Shown: positions 37,401-43,121, numbered from the stretch's first letter. The stretch is DNA of 64,000 bases from Bacteroidota bacterium (GCA_030706405.1 JAUZOO010000001.1:391762-455761), one strand, 5' to 3'. Notes: generated by a model from the letters alone, not told the origin. Program-made: numbers and translations.

Positions 37401-39895
37401 ATACAGTTATTTCCGTCAATATAACTATAATTGATTGAGTAAGTTGTACCCGGTACTTGTGAGTTTGGAGTAAAGGTCGATGTTCCGTTAAAATGGTCGG
37501 TTATGGATCCCGTCGTACTTATGCTGAAACTTCCTGTTGGTCCTGTTGGCAGACCTGTGATTGTTACAGCGCCATGGTCTTTACAATAGCTGTTGTCTAG
37601 ATTACTCATTGACACTGTAGGTAAAGGATTTACCGTAAGTACCATGGCATCGGTAGCTGTACATCCATTTTTGTCAGTTACCGTTACAGTATAAGTATTA
37701 GTTATAGGAGTTGTGCTTGGAGGGGGATTACTTGGGTTTTCTGTTATCGATTGTGATATTTTTCCGTTAGGCTGCCAGCTATATGAGTATGGAGTGGTTC
37801 CTCCTAATGCGTTGGCAGTGATGGTGGAACTATTGCCATGGCACATAAAAATATCGGGGCCTGCATCAACGGTGGGGCGGTCATTTACGGTAATTGTCGA
37901 CGTGGCTTTACTGGAGCATCCATTAGCAGTTACTGTTACTTCGTAAGTTACGGTGTTTAATGGCGATACATTTACGGATGCCGTTGTAGATGCCGGTGTT
38001 GTGTTCCAGTTGTAAGTTCCGCCGCCGGTTGCGGTAAGGGTTACTGTTGCTCCCCGGCAAATGGTGACTGCTACAGGTTGTACATTGGCCGAGGGAAGGG
38101 CTTTTACATTGATGGTGATCTGGTCTTTAGCAGAACATCCATTGGTGGTTCCGGTAACTTCATAGGTGGTCGTTGTTGTGGGGGAAACCGTAACACCGTT
38201 GGTTGCTCCTATTCCGTTGTCCCAAATGTACGAGGTTGCCCCGGTAGCTTGCAGTATGTAGCTGTCTCCTTTACAAATTGTTTGGTCTGCTCCGGCATTG
38301 ACAGTGGGAACTGCTATTACTGTAACCGTTGCTGTTGCTGTATTTTTACATCCATTCGCATCAGTGCCGGTAACGGTGTAGTTTGTAGTTGCTGCCGGAC
38401 TTGCCGTTGGGTTTGAACTTGCAGCATTGCTCAGTCCTGCTGCCGGGCTCCAGCTATAACTTGCGCCTCCGGATGCGGTCAGCATGGTTGAACTTCCTGC
38501 ACATATTGTTGTACTACTTGGGTTTATGCTTATAGTGGGTAAAGTGTTCTCAGTTATTATGAAGGTATTACCCATATTCGACTGGCACCCTGTTGTGGCA
38601 TTTTTGGCTACAACGGTATAAGTTCCGGCTGTGTTAATCGCCCAGTTGATAGCCGATCCGGTGGTGCCACTGCTGGTTCCTATAGGCAATCCATCTTTTT
38701 GGAGGATGTAATTCACACCCGTTTGTGAATTGGGTAGGGTGAGAGTTGTTGATAAACCAGTACAGAATGATGTTGATGATGCACTAAGTGAATAAACCGT
38801 TGGTAATGGGTTTTCAGTTAAAATAACTGTTCCGCTCATTGTTTTTGTACAGCCGGTACTGGTTTTTGTAGCTATAACAGTATATGTGCCATAGAGCTGA
38901 TTGGCCCAGGTTATTGGCCCTCCGCTTTGAGCGGCACCTGTTGGTGACCCGTTTTTATATAGTTGGTAGGAGACTCCAGCCTCCGCCCCGGATAAGGATA
39001 AGGTGAGCCCTCCTGATCCTGCACAATAATTTGTTGTGGCTGATGATAATGTGAAGTTTTGTAAATCGGTATTTTCTGTAACCGAAGTAGTGTTTGTAGT
39101 TGTTGAGCAACTTCCATTACTAGCTGTAACATAATATGATCCGGCAAGATTATTTGTCCATGTTAAAGATGAACCCGTTCCGGGTTTTGAGCTTGCAAAG
39201 ACTCCGTTTTTATACAAGGAATACGTTGTTGCGCCTTCCGATCCGGTTAATGTAATGGATGTTCCTGTACCTCCGTAACAATAGGAACCACCATTTAGTG
39301 TATAAATTGTAGGTACACTTTTTACAGTAAATGTAGCTGTTGCACTGTTGCTTGCACCGTTAAGTGTATAATTGGCTGTGATGGTATAGGTGCCAATGCC
39401 TGCTGCGGATGCAGAAAAATTGCCTCCACTTACTCCAGTGCCACTGGTTGTAATAGAGCCTCCGGTGGGAGTTACGGTAATGCCGTCAATAGCAAAATCG
39501 GCATCATTTGTGCAATAGGATGTTTTTGAAGGAGCAAAGGTTATGCCTGGTTTTATGCTAATTGTTATTTGATCTTCTAATGCACCGGCTTTCCTGCATT
39601 CAACTCTGTATAAGCCTATACTTGGAGGAGTAAAAGTTACAGTTAAAGATGATGTCGTTGAGCTAATAAGATTATTATTAAAATCATAAACGAAAAAATC
39701 TCCACTCGCATTTGAGGCTGTTACTGTAACCGGACTTCCTGCAACTGCAGGGTTAGGACTATAACTGACAATAGTGATTGCAGCATTAACCGCTAAAGGA
39801 AATAAAAAAAATGCGACGAAGGCCACAATTTTATAAAACGATGCTTTAACCCGTTTCACGATAAATTGTTGTTGGTTTGTATAGTCTTTAATCAT
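22448..39895 (-). CDS. Giant multidomain adhesin secreted by T9SS (SprB-like repeats, type B CTD)
   Basis: A 5815-residue surface protein with one uninterrupted frame. Residues 1-40 are a signal peptide (hydrophobic core IVAFVAFFLFPLAVNA). Then come about four SprB-like modules of 90 residues, Ig-like modules (about 450-780), bact-Ig/PKD modules, a 15-module Ig block (about 1564-2818), one spacer module, a second 15-module block (about 2901-4152), PKD-type modules, and 13 modules of about 74 residues with a DAG.DQ..C...L.AN.P..GTG.W pattern (about 4499-5547). Two PKD domains (DLGDSHYS, FGDGNTSKEFTP) precede the C-terminal sorting domain (about 5714-5815: FNRWG, GWDGYFKG, GVYIYQAT). Most Ig modules carry one conserved Cys near the start and one near the end (NGC), likely disulphides. 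It is exported by T9SS and probably works in adhesion or gliding; the ligand is unknown. The cognate PorP-like gene follows. Confidence 0.95.
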   Translation of the reverse strand: MIKDYTNQQQFIVKRVKASFYKIVAFVAFFLFPLAVNAAITIVSYSPNPAVAGSPVTVTASNASGDFFVYDFNNNLISSTTSSLTVTFTPPSIGLYRVECRKAGALEDQITISIKPGITFAPSKTSYCTNDADFAIDGITVTPTGGSITTSGTGVSGGNFSASAAGIGTYTITANYTLNGASNSATATFTVKSVPTIYTLNGGSYCYGGTGTSITLTGSEGATTYSLYKNGVFASSKPGTGSSLTWTNNLAGSYYVTASNGSCSTTTNTTSVTENTDLQNFTLSSATTNYCAGSGGLTLSLSGAEAGVSYQLYKNGSPTGAAQSGGPITWANQLYGTYTVIATKTSTGCTKTMSGTVILTENPLPTVYSLSASSTSFCTGLSTTLTLPNSQTGVNYILQKDGLPIGTSSGTTGSAINWAINTAGTYTVVAKNATTGCQSNMGNTFIITENTLPTISINPSSTTICAGSSTMLTASGGASYSWSPAAGLSNAASSNPTASPAATTNYTVTGTDANGCKNTATATVTVIAVPTVNAGADQTICKGDSYILQATGATSYIWDNGIGATNGVTVSPTTTTTYEVTGTTNGCSAKDQITINVKALPSANVQPVAVTICRGATVTLTATGGGTYNWNTTPASTTASVNVSPLNTVTYEVTVTANGCSSKATSTITVNDRPTVDAGPDIFMCHGNSSTITANALGGTTPYSYSWQPNGKISQSITENPSNPPPSTTPITNTYTVTVTDKNGCTATDAMVLTVNPLPTVSMSNLDNSYCKDHGAVTITGLPTGPTGSFSISTTGSITDHFNGTSTFTPNSQVPGTTYSINYSYIDGNNCIATATRNVYIRNEVSPQLSMTGPDPQYCDNDAATKTITAQLNNGTFVPANGHFTGDVSDITTSTDTEGKASLIPKNLGIGNYSATYTYTDIYTTPVNGVCTGSITKPFIVGIPITINVNPSYCVSTGSFVLNVTKPAGTAVGTFKITNTANGNSYSGAEGTATFDPFALGTGTYTIEYSTGSTLISCFTTATKTVTVNALPNATFSLKGVSSADPNPNIELCANGSPEILKAVNSPGTFTSPDPGISGYMYDPAKAGVGPHTIKYTYTDANGCTNSSSLPVKVLPVPSASITMADSIFCHDEGPVTFMGAPKSNGQTSPTYGTWPLPSGWTSTILKDNGDGTATFDPTKVPLGIDTFTIKYIVLQQTGCISSAQKKIEVDFLPTVDFTGLPTDICENASPITLTGSPKPVAGKSTGVFSGNGITDNGNGTASFNPTGLTSMAQPVTYTYTNLLTGCKDVKTYNVTIKQKPVLFSVTGGGTFCENSNTNHIGLGGSVNNVQYQLYLNAAPQNAPLTGTGSALDFGNITDAGLYTIIATNPAPNSCSLPMDGSATVIVNPLPLAASVITGPNKVCPGGTYTYSTTAITYATSYTWSLPAGASITSGAGTNSITVLFGTGSVNGNITVKGHNNCGDGLDASLAVSLLPLPDPAGTITGQANVCQGDNTISYTVPTIANATSYTWTLPPSGVSIVSGSTSNTVVLQFSSSALSGQLTVSGKNACGIGTSSATTINVVPTPTATIDIPTASINCTGTPVVLSSLANPATSTYAWVASNGGHILKDATTATPSVDAAGTFTLTVTEPVNSCRGIALVIVTEDKTAPQNVTITSSIASNAITCTNPTIDLTAATTSTFAVTYKWVASAGGNIVSADNIPIIQANKAGTYTVTITCTATGCTTSKAITITEDKNAPVISINKSPAQLNCKVTTVQLNASAPNSTYKWVPSGTAIGATFTGGDNIANPWVDRAGGYTFTATSNTNGCTATDNLTVTEDKSLPQSVSIDAPATLTCSVTSTQLKGNTSTTAPTYSWTASKGGHISSAATNQTVNIDAAGDYTFTVTHPTSYCTATAAVTVTNDTITPVITFPTAPTAITCSTATSTVTGLVTPATSSFNYSWIGPNGSNISTPAAISSIVDKPGTYSLTATNTTNGCKRTNTVTVPDGRIAPTVTIAPPVVINCNNNPITLKGSTSITNYTASWTGPAGGITGTTSNINVSATLAGTYTLSIKDNDNGCSQSMGVLVSSDLIPPSITINPTPLKLTCSRTSVTLNGISTAGSTYSWTGPAGAVITNATSPAPSVNMVGTYTLTITGANGCKSTGTVTVSDDKTAPSTPVILTPANLTCTKTTTNLEVSPLLTNVDYSWTTTGAGKITNPTNPVATVDAVGDYTVTVTDRTNGCTNQSTVTVSKDNTKPTAVITGTAYQINCTSPSIQLDGSSSTGSNPVWTASNGGHILSDGNTTKPWVDAAGTYTLTMTNATTGCTDMASVIVTPANDLPTISIDAFPPKITCTNSTVTLSGQPTQTGTITYTWLTSPGHITADANTYHPVVDQAGNYTIEVTNTSNGCKNRATIVVEAATTPPDLSVSTPDKFICTTTEIKLSANSTCTNPSYSWTAGTGGSIKTGTENTQYAYALSPGTYTVVLKDQDNQCTSTKTVTVDENKNPPQITLDKNPAKLTCSTTQVNLTGSSLTSGVSYLWTTTGSGNIFNATSPSAKVDAAGTYTLTITDPNNKCTASDNVTVTNDTITPNVSVNQSPAVLTKAVTTVQLSGSSTTADVTFNWAGPGNITDPTSKLPYVDAPGTYTLMVTALNGCTNSESVTVTQNLTTPSAPVTTGATACFGSPAGTLTATGTNVKWYGDASLSIKLHDGNTLTPSSYTAVGIYYFFATQTDAISGNESPATQTVYTVRALPLAPSTNNQPVCQGAANPALTATGAVGSTVKWYNQLTGGTLLGTGAAYAPPSTVSAPGTYFYYATQTDAYGCESSGAETKLIINPLLNLTVGIPDTLTCANNRHVTLNGSADITGSALLWIGPGIESGATTTSPVVTLPGTYTLTAISSGGCPAVAPASVTVIENITPPTVDFPTTPNIITCTSPTATIQSGTSAVNPAWQWSSNDGTFQSDVTASSVIVSSSGNYTLKITDKANGCSASKTINIQAQNTAPDATIATPAKITCKAPLVTLTGSSASTPVTALWTVTDGGAIPTGSENSFTPTVSQAGTYTMTVTNSTTGCKSSATVKVIDDRINTPVISVNATPDVLNCKTTSVKLYGNAANSSLQWSGPAGATIDNPTSSTPTVYTAGNYILTATDLTNGCQSTATVEVKSIASTIVNVSIDAPDTINCKNATVTIKGHSTNTGALYSWTAISGGNIISTSNTSDITVDGQGKYQLTVTDPTSYCTNNATIPVIKLTNAPTISFPTVPTAITCSATTSQLNSTVTTTTGSTATLLWSGPGTISNTAINNPIVNASGNYTLKATDPITGCSSNRVLTVPLNTTPPDVNISTPDTLTCKTLISGITLNGSTSITSYTALWSTSDGSLTSTTNQLYANALKKGTYTLKLINNDNGCSASKNIFVNDNLTPPDIYVDPNPAKITCTNLTTTLFGNSSTNNAQLKWTGTGIVSGDNTSSPVVNAANSYTLTVTGKNGCTSTSTVTTSVDQTVPTAPVIIAPATLNCQVKEVNLSVSNPSSNLSYKWTTTGGIFINNANSATATVSDPGVYTVTATDKANGCSASSIVTVSKDVTLPDFNINSVTQKLSCTNTSLTLSATANVGNNPQWSVSNGGHVSAGGNTLTPVVDGAGTYTLTMTNPTTMCTTTQSINVDADNTLPGLTITPYADKLNCKVTTVTLSGQPTDSNDTYAWTADPGHFAADQISYNPKVDQPGNYILTVKSHITGCTRIASVTVEQDITPPTITINTPDTFFCNTSEVQIQARTNVSNTSFAWTTTSGGLIKPGYNNTANTIVQTDGTYRLTVQNNDNYCTTTSQDIVVAKNKIQPNVVVDQNPDKLTCTINQVILSGSSTTSNVSYLWTPKTVGAKIDNANTIHPTVYATGDYILQVTDNHNSCTNTSSVTVSDNKIAPQVWTNSTPDSLTCTRNNIQLSGSSTTANVAYNWTGPGNISQTNVRDPYVDLKGTYTLTVTDPVNGCTATSDVVVIENRIHPAVPLANSTDNCIQSITSPLTATGTLLKWYNDPALTTSSKVGEGNSFMPSQTTPGTYAYYVTQTDSHNGCESNATSVNFIIKPKSPSPTVPAPVEICFGQTTPTLSVQGTNVKWYDAPNGNLLGTGNSLSTGKTAVGTYLFYATQTDGSGCESNPVAVQLTIHSIPSAPVLEKTDVSICSAEAIPSLTASGSSIKWYADNLLLAPISTGNSYTPNISLNGTYSYYATQTSVYGCESATAKADIHINPTPLLFDVTGGGSACEGTGGVSVGLSGSSTGVTYQLLLNGNFSTAITKAGTGTALDFGKQLNEGVYSVLATAANTCSKNMNGGVSVLINPLPHTAGSILGDGIVCQGSTVSFVADSIPYATYYEWSLPTGANIVTGGNTRKISIFFGTNATSGTLSVKGKNDCGYGGLSSAKSIVVNPLPGDAIGSISGPTQICQGEKYALYQFPSITNATSYEWTIPAGAKIVSGNGTNQIAVDFTLNDVGGSFTVRGVNSCGKGSISASFNVILKNKPYAYAGYDQITCSSTGKLAATAPEAGATGMWTTIIGPAAVTNINDPASKVMGLMMGENKLIWTVTKNGCSAADTVILKNNTVLVDAGDDQTLCSKTAQLAARSPLTGGVWNLVKGSAVFYNGDYDNPQAKVSGLSQGENKLVWTVSNGCISNDTVVLVCNKPTTPDAGALITSLTDVAQLAAAIPETGTIGTWTVLSGAGNFEDKHLATSKVSNLNPGVNLLIWTVTRNGCSLSDTVSVEYQYPEIAEAGPDQAICKDNTTLAGNEPVTGIGQWSIVKGAATFTDASLYNTKVSGLNYGRNVLKWSIRKGGSSVVSDTVVIINNSVTIANAGLAQTICTDTTTISAGPALFGSGKWTVVSGSGTFDNELKNTTLIRNLASGVNTLKWAITKENCYSESLVTITNNTPTTANAGPDIKSCADSVVLIPNTPTIGTGSWSVISGSAIIKGNTMTKLATDNNVLRWTITKGNCTSTDDVTIINHKPSKADAGVDKSICADSIFLGANRPLVGTGKWTLQSGSAIISDTTYSQPAVRNLALGSNIFRWTITYHECSNYDEVIINSGFIKADAGKDRTICDDKIELNANSAWPGKGTWSVVGNKSSATFVNQNSPNSQVINLEKGNNTLRWTIINGSCTSSADVIITNNLPSTAYAGADVELCKNNTILEANQPVVGTGKWEILSGSGIVKDTSLYNSKIDSLALGVNILRWSVTNKGCISSDEVKITNNQPINVSAGKDQIICKDSTYLYANKPSIGTGQWSILTGAAHFANSKQFDTYVSTLGRGTNIFKWTVTSGQCSVSDTVKIVNNTPGIAMAGPDQTLCQDSVQLSGNNPTDGTGEWILIGGSASIKDKNNFATKVTNLGFGINRFRWQVTKENCALSDDVIITNNLPSKPYAGTNQSVCADSTVLYANIPEVGKGSWSVIAGNGAIANPDSNQTKINRLVFGTNAFRWTTSNQNCKLYSDVVVIDNLAEINAGVDQIVFTSTANLIGNNPSKGTGKWYLAAGNGTIQNPGNFSTVANGLGAGKNTFKWTIENNGCVASDLVNIMYYVMPIPDFIPSITQGCPPLTVSFVNKSIGGAPYHWDLGDSHYSDETNIIHTYTKAGTYKVKMTATSATGGTVEKDTIITVHALPKAAFDLAPIEVFAPDQKMQTHNFSEYSTSWLWNFGDGNTSKEFTPTHAYADSGFYTVSLIAWTEHQCSDTLTINNAVHVIEKSKFKFPSAFTPNISGSSDGRYNPRDYSNDVFYPTIINGGIKEYHLEIFNRWGLKLFRSDDISIGWDGYFKGKLMTEGVYIYQATGIYNNGKRFSVTGDVLLIRK
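23255..26400 (-). repeat. Thirteen tandem modules of about 74 residues in the adhesin
   Basis: Thirteen consecutive modules with the pattern AGxDQxxCxxxxxLxAxxPxxGxGxW, then a hydrophobic turn, G.N...WT.T, a Cys and D.V.I.NN. They lie just before the two PKD domains. Module 13 and module 3 have lost the first Cys (IVFTST; ITSLTD). This is a coding repeat family seen in many Bacteroidota surface proteins. Confidence 0.85.
27440..31195 (-). repeat. Ig-module block B of the adhesin
   Basis: Fifteen modules of about 80 residues. The first 13 have the pattern TC..T.V.L.G......Y.W......G.I........V...GTYTLTVT....GC, and the last two are KWY-type modules (KWYNDPAL, KWYDAPNG). Each module matches, in order, a module of block A about 4.0 kb away (see findings). 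Boundaries are approximate. Confidence 0.75.
31440..35205 (-). repeat. Ig-module block A of the adhesin
   Basis: Fifteen modules in the same order as block B, ending with KWYGDASL and KWYNQLTG modules. Examples of matched pairs are SITNYTASW (A6) with SITSYTALW (B6), FPTAPTAITC (A5) with FPTVPTAITC (B5), and KPWVDAAGTYTLTMTNATTG (A9) with VDGAGTYTLTMTNPTT (B9). Boundaries are approximate. Confidence 0.75.
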
Positions 39896-40535
39896 TTGCT
39901 CAGGGTTTAAAAATGGGCTATAGTGCCTGAACGCTCAGACAAGAAAGCGGATTAGGGCAAAAGAAATTATATATTTTGTTTGCGAGCCATAGTTTAAATT
40001 TATTGAAATAACTGCCTCTTTTAAAAAAAAGGTAAGTGCAGTTGGGGTACCGTAATTGCTTAGTCATATATGAAGGCCTGATAAATCATTGTAAAACGAT
40101 AAATTTTATCGTCTGTTGTTACATGCTATGTCGTTGTACGTAGCAAAACGTGTTTAAGGTTCAAAAAAAACGGTGATATTCATCATTGGAGACAAATATT
40201 ATTGGATTTTTAAACAAGGCTATGTTATCATTTTGTAAATATGATAGATACATTTGTTACATTTATATAAATGAGCTAACTGTCCATTTTATCAGGGGTT
40301 AAATATATTTAAATAACATCTTGTCTAACGGTTGTTAGTTAAGTATAGTTTATCTAATTTTTTTAACTTCTGATTTATAGCCTTTTGTTGATTTATAAAT
40401 TTAACAAGGATTGTAGATGTAATATATTGATATTTTATTTGTTAAGTGTAAATTTGAAGAGTGAAGGCTTTTATAAAGGGCATAATTTTATGTTTAACGT
40501 GTTTGTGCCCGATTATTTTGTATATTTCCGCTACC
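39896..40535. other. AT-rich divergent intergenic region (640 bases)
   Basis: Lies between the divergent giant adhesin and AraC-type genes. It holds no credible coding sequence. A full Bacteroidota promoter for the AraC gene is at 40427-40456. I found no TAnnTTTG for the adhesin on the minus strand, although near-matches occur. The size leaves room for regulatory sites of both genes. Confidence 0.6.
40427..40456 (+). promoter_or_regulatory. Bacteroidota promoter for the AraC-type gene
   Basis: TTG (40427-40429) and TAAATTTG (40449-40456) are separated by 19 bases, matching the TTG-N19-TAnnTTTG consensus. The predicted transcript would start near 40463, giving a leader of about 73 bases before the ATG at 40536. 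The TTG is part of TAATATATTG, a word repeated upstream of the bactofilin gene. Confidence 0.6.
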
Positions 40536-41411
40536 ATGAAAGATAAAATTTTTAACATCGACCTTAAATATGATAATACGGCCGTTCCATTTGCCATTAA
40601 AACGATGGAAGAAATAGACGTGACTCTTGGCGGAATTGCCGATGTGCCTCACCGCCATAACTATTATACCGTCATTTGGTCGTATGGGGCTACGGGAAAG
40701 CATATTATTGATTTTAAGGAGTATGCGATTGAACCCGACCATCTGTTTTTTGTCAGTCCGCGGCAGGTTCACCAGGTGATTACCAATCCTTCGCCAACCG
40801 GTATCGTTGTTCTCTTTACGCCCGAGTTTCTCCAGAAAAACAGCATCCGCGAAGATTTCATATCCAATCTGCGCATTTTTCGTGATAGCGACGAAACCCC
40901 GCCGTTGCCGGTAAACGAAACAATGAAAGCCAACCTTTTAGTTTTTGCCAATGCCATGATGTCGGCATTTCATTCTGATAGCGATATGCGTTTTGAAACT
41001 ATTGGCGCGTATCTTAAACTTTTTCTTATCGAATGTAGCGGACATTGCTCATTGTATCCGGGTAGCAATACCCAGAATCTGGAAGTTGGGCGTGCACTGG
41101 TCCGTAATTTTAAAGATTTGGTTGAAGTGCACTTTCGTGAATGGCACCAGGTGAAGGAATATGCCGATGCTCTTAACGTTTCGCCTAACTATTTGAATGA
41201 AGTCATAAAATCAGCCATCGGGAAGTCAGCCAAAGATTACATTCAAAACCGTTTAATCCTCGAAACTAAGCGTATGACTATTTTTACCGATAAAAGCATC
41301 AAGGAAATCGGCTTCGACCTTGGTTTCGACGATCCTTCCCATTTCAGCAAGTTTTTTAAAACCTATACAGGCCAGTCTATGGTAGAGTTTAAAGAATCGG
41401 TAATCCGTTGA
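40536..41411 (+). CDS. AraC family transcriptional regulator
   Basis: A 291-residue regulator. I prefer the ATG at 40536 (MKDKIFNIDLKYDN) over the in-frame GTG at 40461, whose extension is a hydrophobic stretch falling in the leader next to the promoter. Residues about 1-165 are a cupin-like sensor domain (HRHNYYTVIWSYGATGKHIIDF, then DHLFFVSPRQVHQV). The C-terminal 95 residues hold the double HTH: VKEYADALNVSPNYLNEVIK and IKEIGFDLGFDDPSHFSKFFK with the AraC signature. YceI and pirin genes follow on the same strand, a combination seen with AraC regulators in other bacteria, so they are likely targets; the effector is unknown. Confidence 0.93.
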   Translation: MKDKIFNIDLKYDNTAVPFAIKTMEEIDVTLGGIADVPHRHNYYTVIWSYGATGKHIIDFKEYAIEPDHLFFVSPRQVHQVITNPSPTGIVVLFTPEFLQKNSIREDFISNLRIFRDSDETPPLPVNETMKANLLVFANAMMSAFHSDSDMRFETIGAYLKLFLIECSGHCSLYPGSNTQNLEVGRALVRNFKDLVEVHFREWHQVKEYADALNVSPNYLNEVIKSAIGKSAKDYIQNRLILETKRMTIFTDKSIKEIGFDLGFDDPSHFSKFFKTYTGQSMVEFKESVIR

Positions 41412-41446
41412 AGCAGGTGTTGGTGAAAATTTATTTTATAGGCTAG

Positions 41447-41475
41447 CTTCGCTCTTCCTTCGCTGTAGCTTCGCT
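41447..41475 (+). repeat. Three CTTCGCT copies at exact 11-bp steps
   Basis: CTTCGCT occurs at 41447, 41458 and 41469 in the 234-base AraC-yceI spacer. It could be a binding site read on one helical face, or chance in a low-complexity stretch. No experimental meaning is known to me. Confidence 0.4.
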
Positions 41476-41609
41476 CAAGGCCTTATATGAATGAACCGTT
41501 TTGAGGACTTGGTTTAGTTTATCAAACAATACAATTTGTGCATTATTCTTCCCCCGATTTATACCATCAATACCGTAATTTTTCCATTTCCCGGCAGGTG
41601 TCCGTAGGC

Positions 41610-41617
41610 TAACTTTG
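41610..41617 (+). promoter_or_regulatory. Candidate -7 element for the YceI gene
   Basis: TAACTTTG matches TAnnTTTG and ends 28 bases before the ATG at 41646. The -33 region lacks TTG, consistent with a promoter that needs an activator such as the AraC protein encoded upstream (inference). Confidence 0.45.
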
Positions 41618-41645
41618 TTCTCAGAAAAACAAATAAAAATAGACT

Positions 41646-42185
41646 ATGGAAACTTTAACAAAATCAAAATGGGCAATTGACCCTGCACACAGTGAAATCC
41701 AATTCAAAGTAAAACATTTGGTTATATCGAACGTAAGCGGTAAGTTCGATAAGTTCGAAGGAACAGTACTTTCTTCAGCTGACGATTTTTCCGATGCCGA
41801 AATTCAGTTTTCAGCCGACGTCGATAGCATTAACACCGGCCAACCCGATCGCGATAACCATCTGAAATCGCCCGATTTTTTCGATCTTACCAACTATCCG
41901 AAACTTACTTTTGTTTCTACGGGTGTGTCAAAAAAGGGCGACGATGAATATACCTTAAGCGGCAACCTTACCATGCACGGTGTTACCAAGGAGGTTAAAC
42001 TTTCTGTTGAGTATGGCGGTACAACTAAGGATCCTTGGGGAAATACCAAAGCAGGTTTTGAAATCTCCGGGAAAATCAACCGCAAGGATTATAACCTTAC
42101 CTGGAGCGCAGTCACCGAAACCGGCGGATTGGTTGTAAGTGACGAGATTAAGCTTCAACTTGCCGTTGAACTTGCTAAACAATAA
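41646..42185 (+). CDS. YceI family protein
   Basis: A 179-residue lipocalin-like beta-barrel of the YceI family. The opening WAIDPAHSEIQFKVKHLVIS is typical, as are SGKFDKFEGT, FFDLTNYPKLTFVSTGV and the LTMHGVTKEVKL motif. No signal peptide is present, so unlike E. coli YceI it is probably cytoplasmic. Relatives bind isoprenoids or other amphiphilic molecules; the ligand here is unknown. It lies between an AraC regulator and a pirin gene, a recurring stress-response grouping. Confidence 0.93.
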   Translation: METLTKSKWAIDPAHSEIQFKVKHLVISNVSGKFDKFEGTVLSSADDFSDAEIQFSADVDSINTGQPDRDNHLKSPDFFDLTNYPKLTFVSTGVSKKGDDEYTLSGNLTMHGVTKEVKLSVEYGGTTKDPWGNTKAGFEISGKINRKDYNLTWSAVTETGGLVVSDEIKLQLAVELAKQ

Positions 42186-42255
42186 AATCTTAAAGTTTAT
42201 TGTAAGAAGTCTAAATTTCCTTACTTTTTCTATTCCCATTGGAGGAGCGTATTCA

Positions 42256-42290
42256 CCTTCTCCAAAAGGAGAAGGGGTTAGGGGATGAGG
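42256..42290. repeat. REP-like palindromic element
   Basis: CCTTCTCC and GGAGAAGG form a perfect 8-bp stem with an AAAA loop, followed by GGTTAGGGGATGAGG. It lies between yceI and pirin. Short hairpins of this kind with a G-rich flank recur between genes in many Bacteroidota genomes, as far as I recall; only one copy is in this window. Confidence 0.5.
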
Positions 42291-42307
42291 CTTTAATACC
42301 CACACTC

Positions 42308-43018
42308 ATGAAAACCATTATACATAAATCAGAAACCAGGGGTCATGCCAATTATGGTTGGCTCGACACACATTACACGTTTAGTTTCGCTGGTTATTAT
42401 AATCCCGAAAGGGTTCATTTTGGCGCACTGCGGGTGCTTAACGACGATTGGATTGACGGCGGGCAAGGATTCGACCGTCATCCGCACGATAATATGGAGA
42501 TTATCACCATTCCTCTCGAAGGGGAGTTGGAGCACAAGGATAGCATGGGGCATACCTTCCATATTCGTAAAAACGATGTGCAGGTGATGTCGGCCGGTAC
42601 CGGGATTTTTCATTCCGAATACAATAAACTTCCGCATACACCGCTGGAATTGTTGCAGATATGGGTATTCCCCGATAAGAAAAATGTTGTTCCGCGGTAT
42701 GATCAGAAAACATTTGACCCGCAGGCTCGCAAAAATCAATGGCAGCGGATTGTTTCGCCGAATGAAGAAGGCGTCATGCATGTTAACCAGAATACTTGGT
42801 TTTCGCGTATCTCGCTCGATGCCGGACAGCGTGCCGAATATTCGTTGAACGATAAAAGCAATGGCATTTATTTGTTTGTAATTGACGGAAAGGTAAACGT
42901 GGATGGAACGGTACTGGATAAACGCGATGGTATTGGTATTTGGGATATTGCTTCTACCTTCGTTTCTGCTGAAATTTCTGCAGATCTTTTAGTGATGGAA
43001 GTTCCCATGGGATATTAA
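42308..43018 (+). CDS. Pirin family protein
   Basis: A 236-residue bicupin. I start at the ATG 42308 (MKTIIHKSETRGHANYGWLD), since the longer frame runs through the REP-like hairpin. Family motifs: FDRHPHDNMEIITIPLEGEL and GTGIFHSEYN supply the metal-binding His/Glu residues (HPH, then His and Glu) of the N-terminal cupin. The C-terminal cupin is degenerate, as usual. Pirins range from quercetin dioxygenases to redox-sensitive regulators; the activity here is not known. It is followed by a terminator, closing the AraC-YceI-pirin group. Confidence 0.93.
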   Translation: MKTIIHKSETRGHANYGWLDTHYTFSFAGYYNPERVHFGALRVLNDDWIDGGQGFDRHPHDNMEIITIPLEGELEHKDSMGHTFHIRKNDVQVMSAGTGIFHSEYNKLPHTPLELLQIWVFPDKKNVVPRYDQKTFDPQARKNQWQRIVSPNEEGVMHVNQNTWFSRISLDAGQRAEYSLNDKSNGIYLFVIDGKVNVDGTVLDKRDGIGIWDIASTFVSAEISADLLVMEVPMGY

Positions 43019-43082
43019 AATTCAGAATTTAGGCGTCAGCGTGCGCTGTTTTAGATATGATAGGGTAGTTTAATATTGCCGT

Positions 43083-43121
43083 AAAAGGCGGGATGGAAAT
43101 TTATTTTCTATCCCGCTTTTT
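43083..43121 (+). terminator. Intrinsic terminator after pirin
   Basis: GCGGGAT (43088-43094) pairs with ATCCCGC, flanked by AAAAG and CTTTTTG, with a loop of about 15 bases, 65 bases past the pirin stop. Confidence 0.75.

Noticed and set aside
22795-39147. Many plus-strand and minus-strand frames of 60-155 codons within the adhesin gene
   Set aside because: All lie antisense or out of frame to a single intact 5815-codon frame with clear repeats; none has recognisable family features.
40461-40535. Signal peptide or membrane segment on the AraC-type protein (start at GTG 40461)
   Set aside because: The upstream extension is hydrophobic but starts at the predicted transcription start and uses GTG; the ATG at 40536 gives a standard AraC-family N-terminus.
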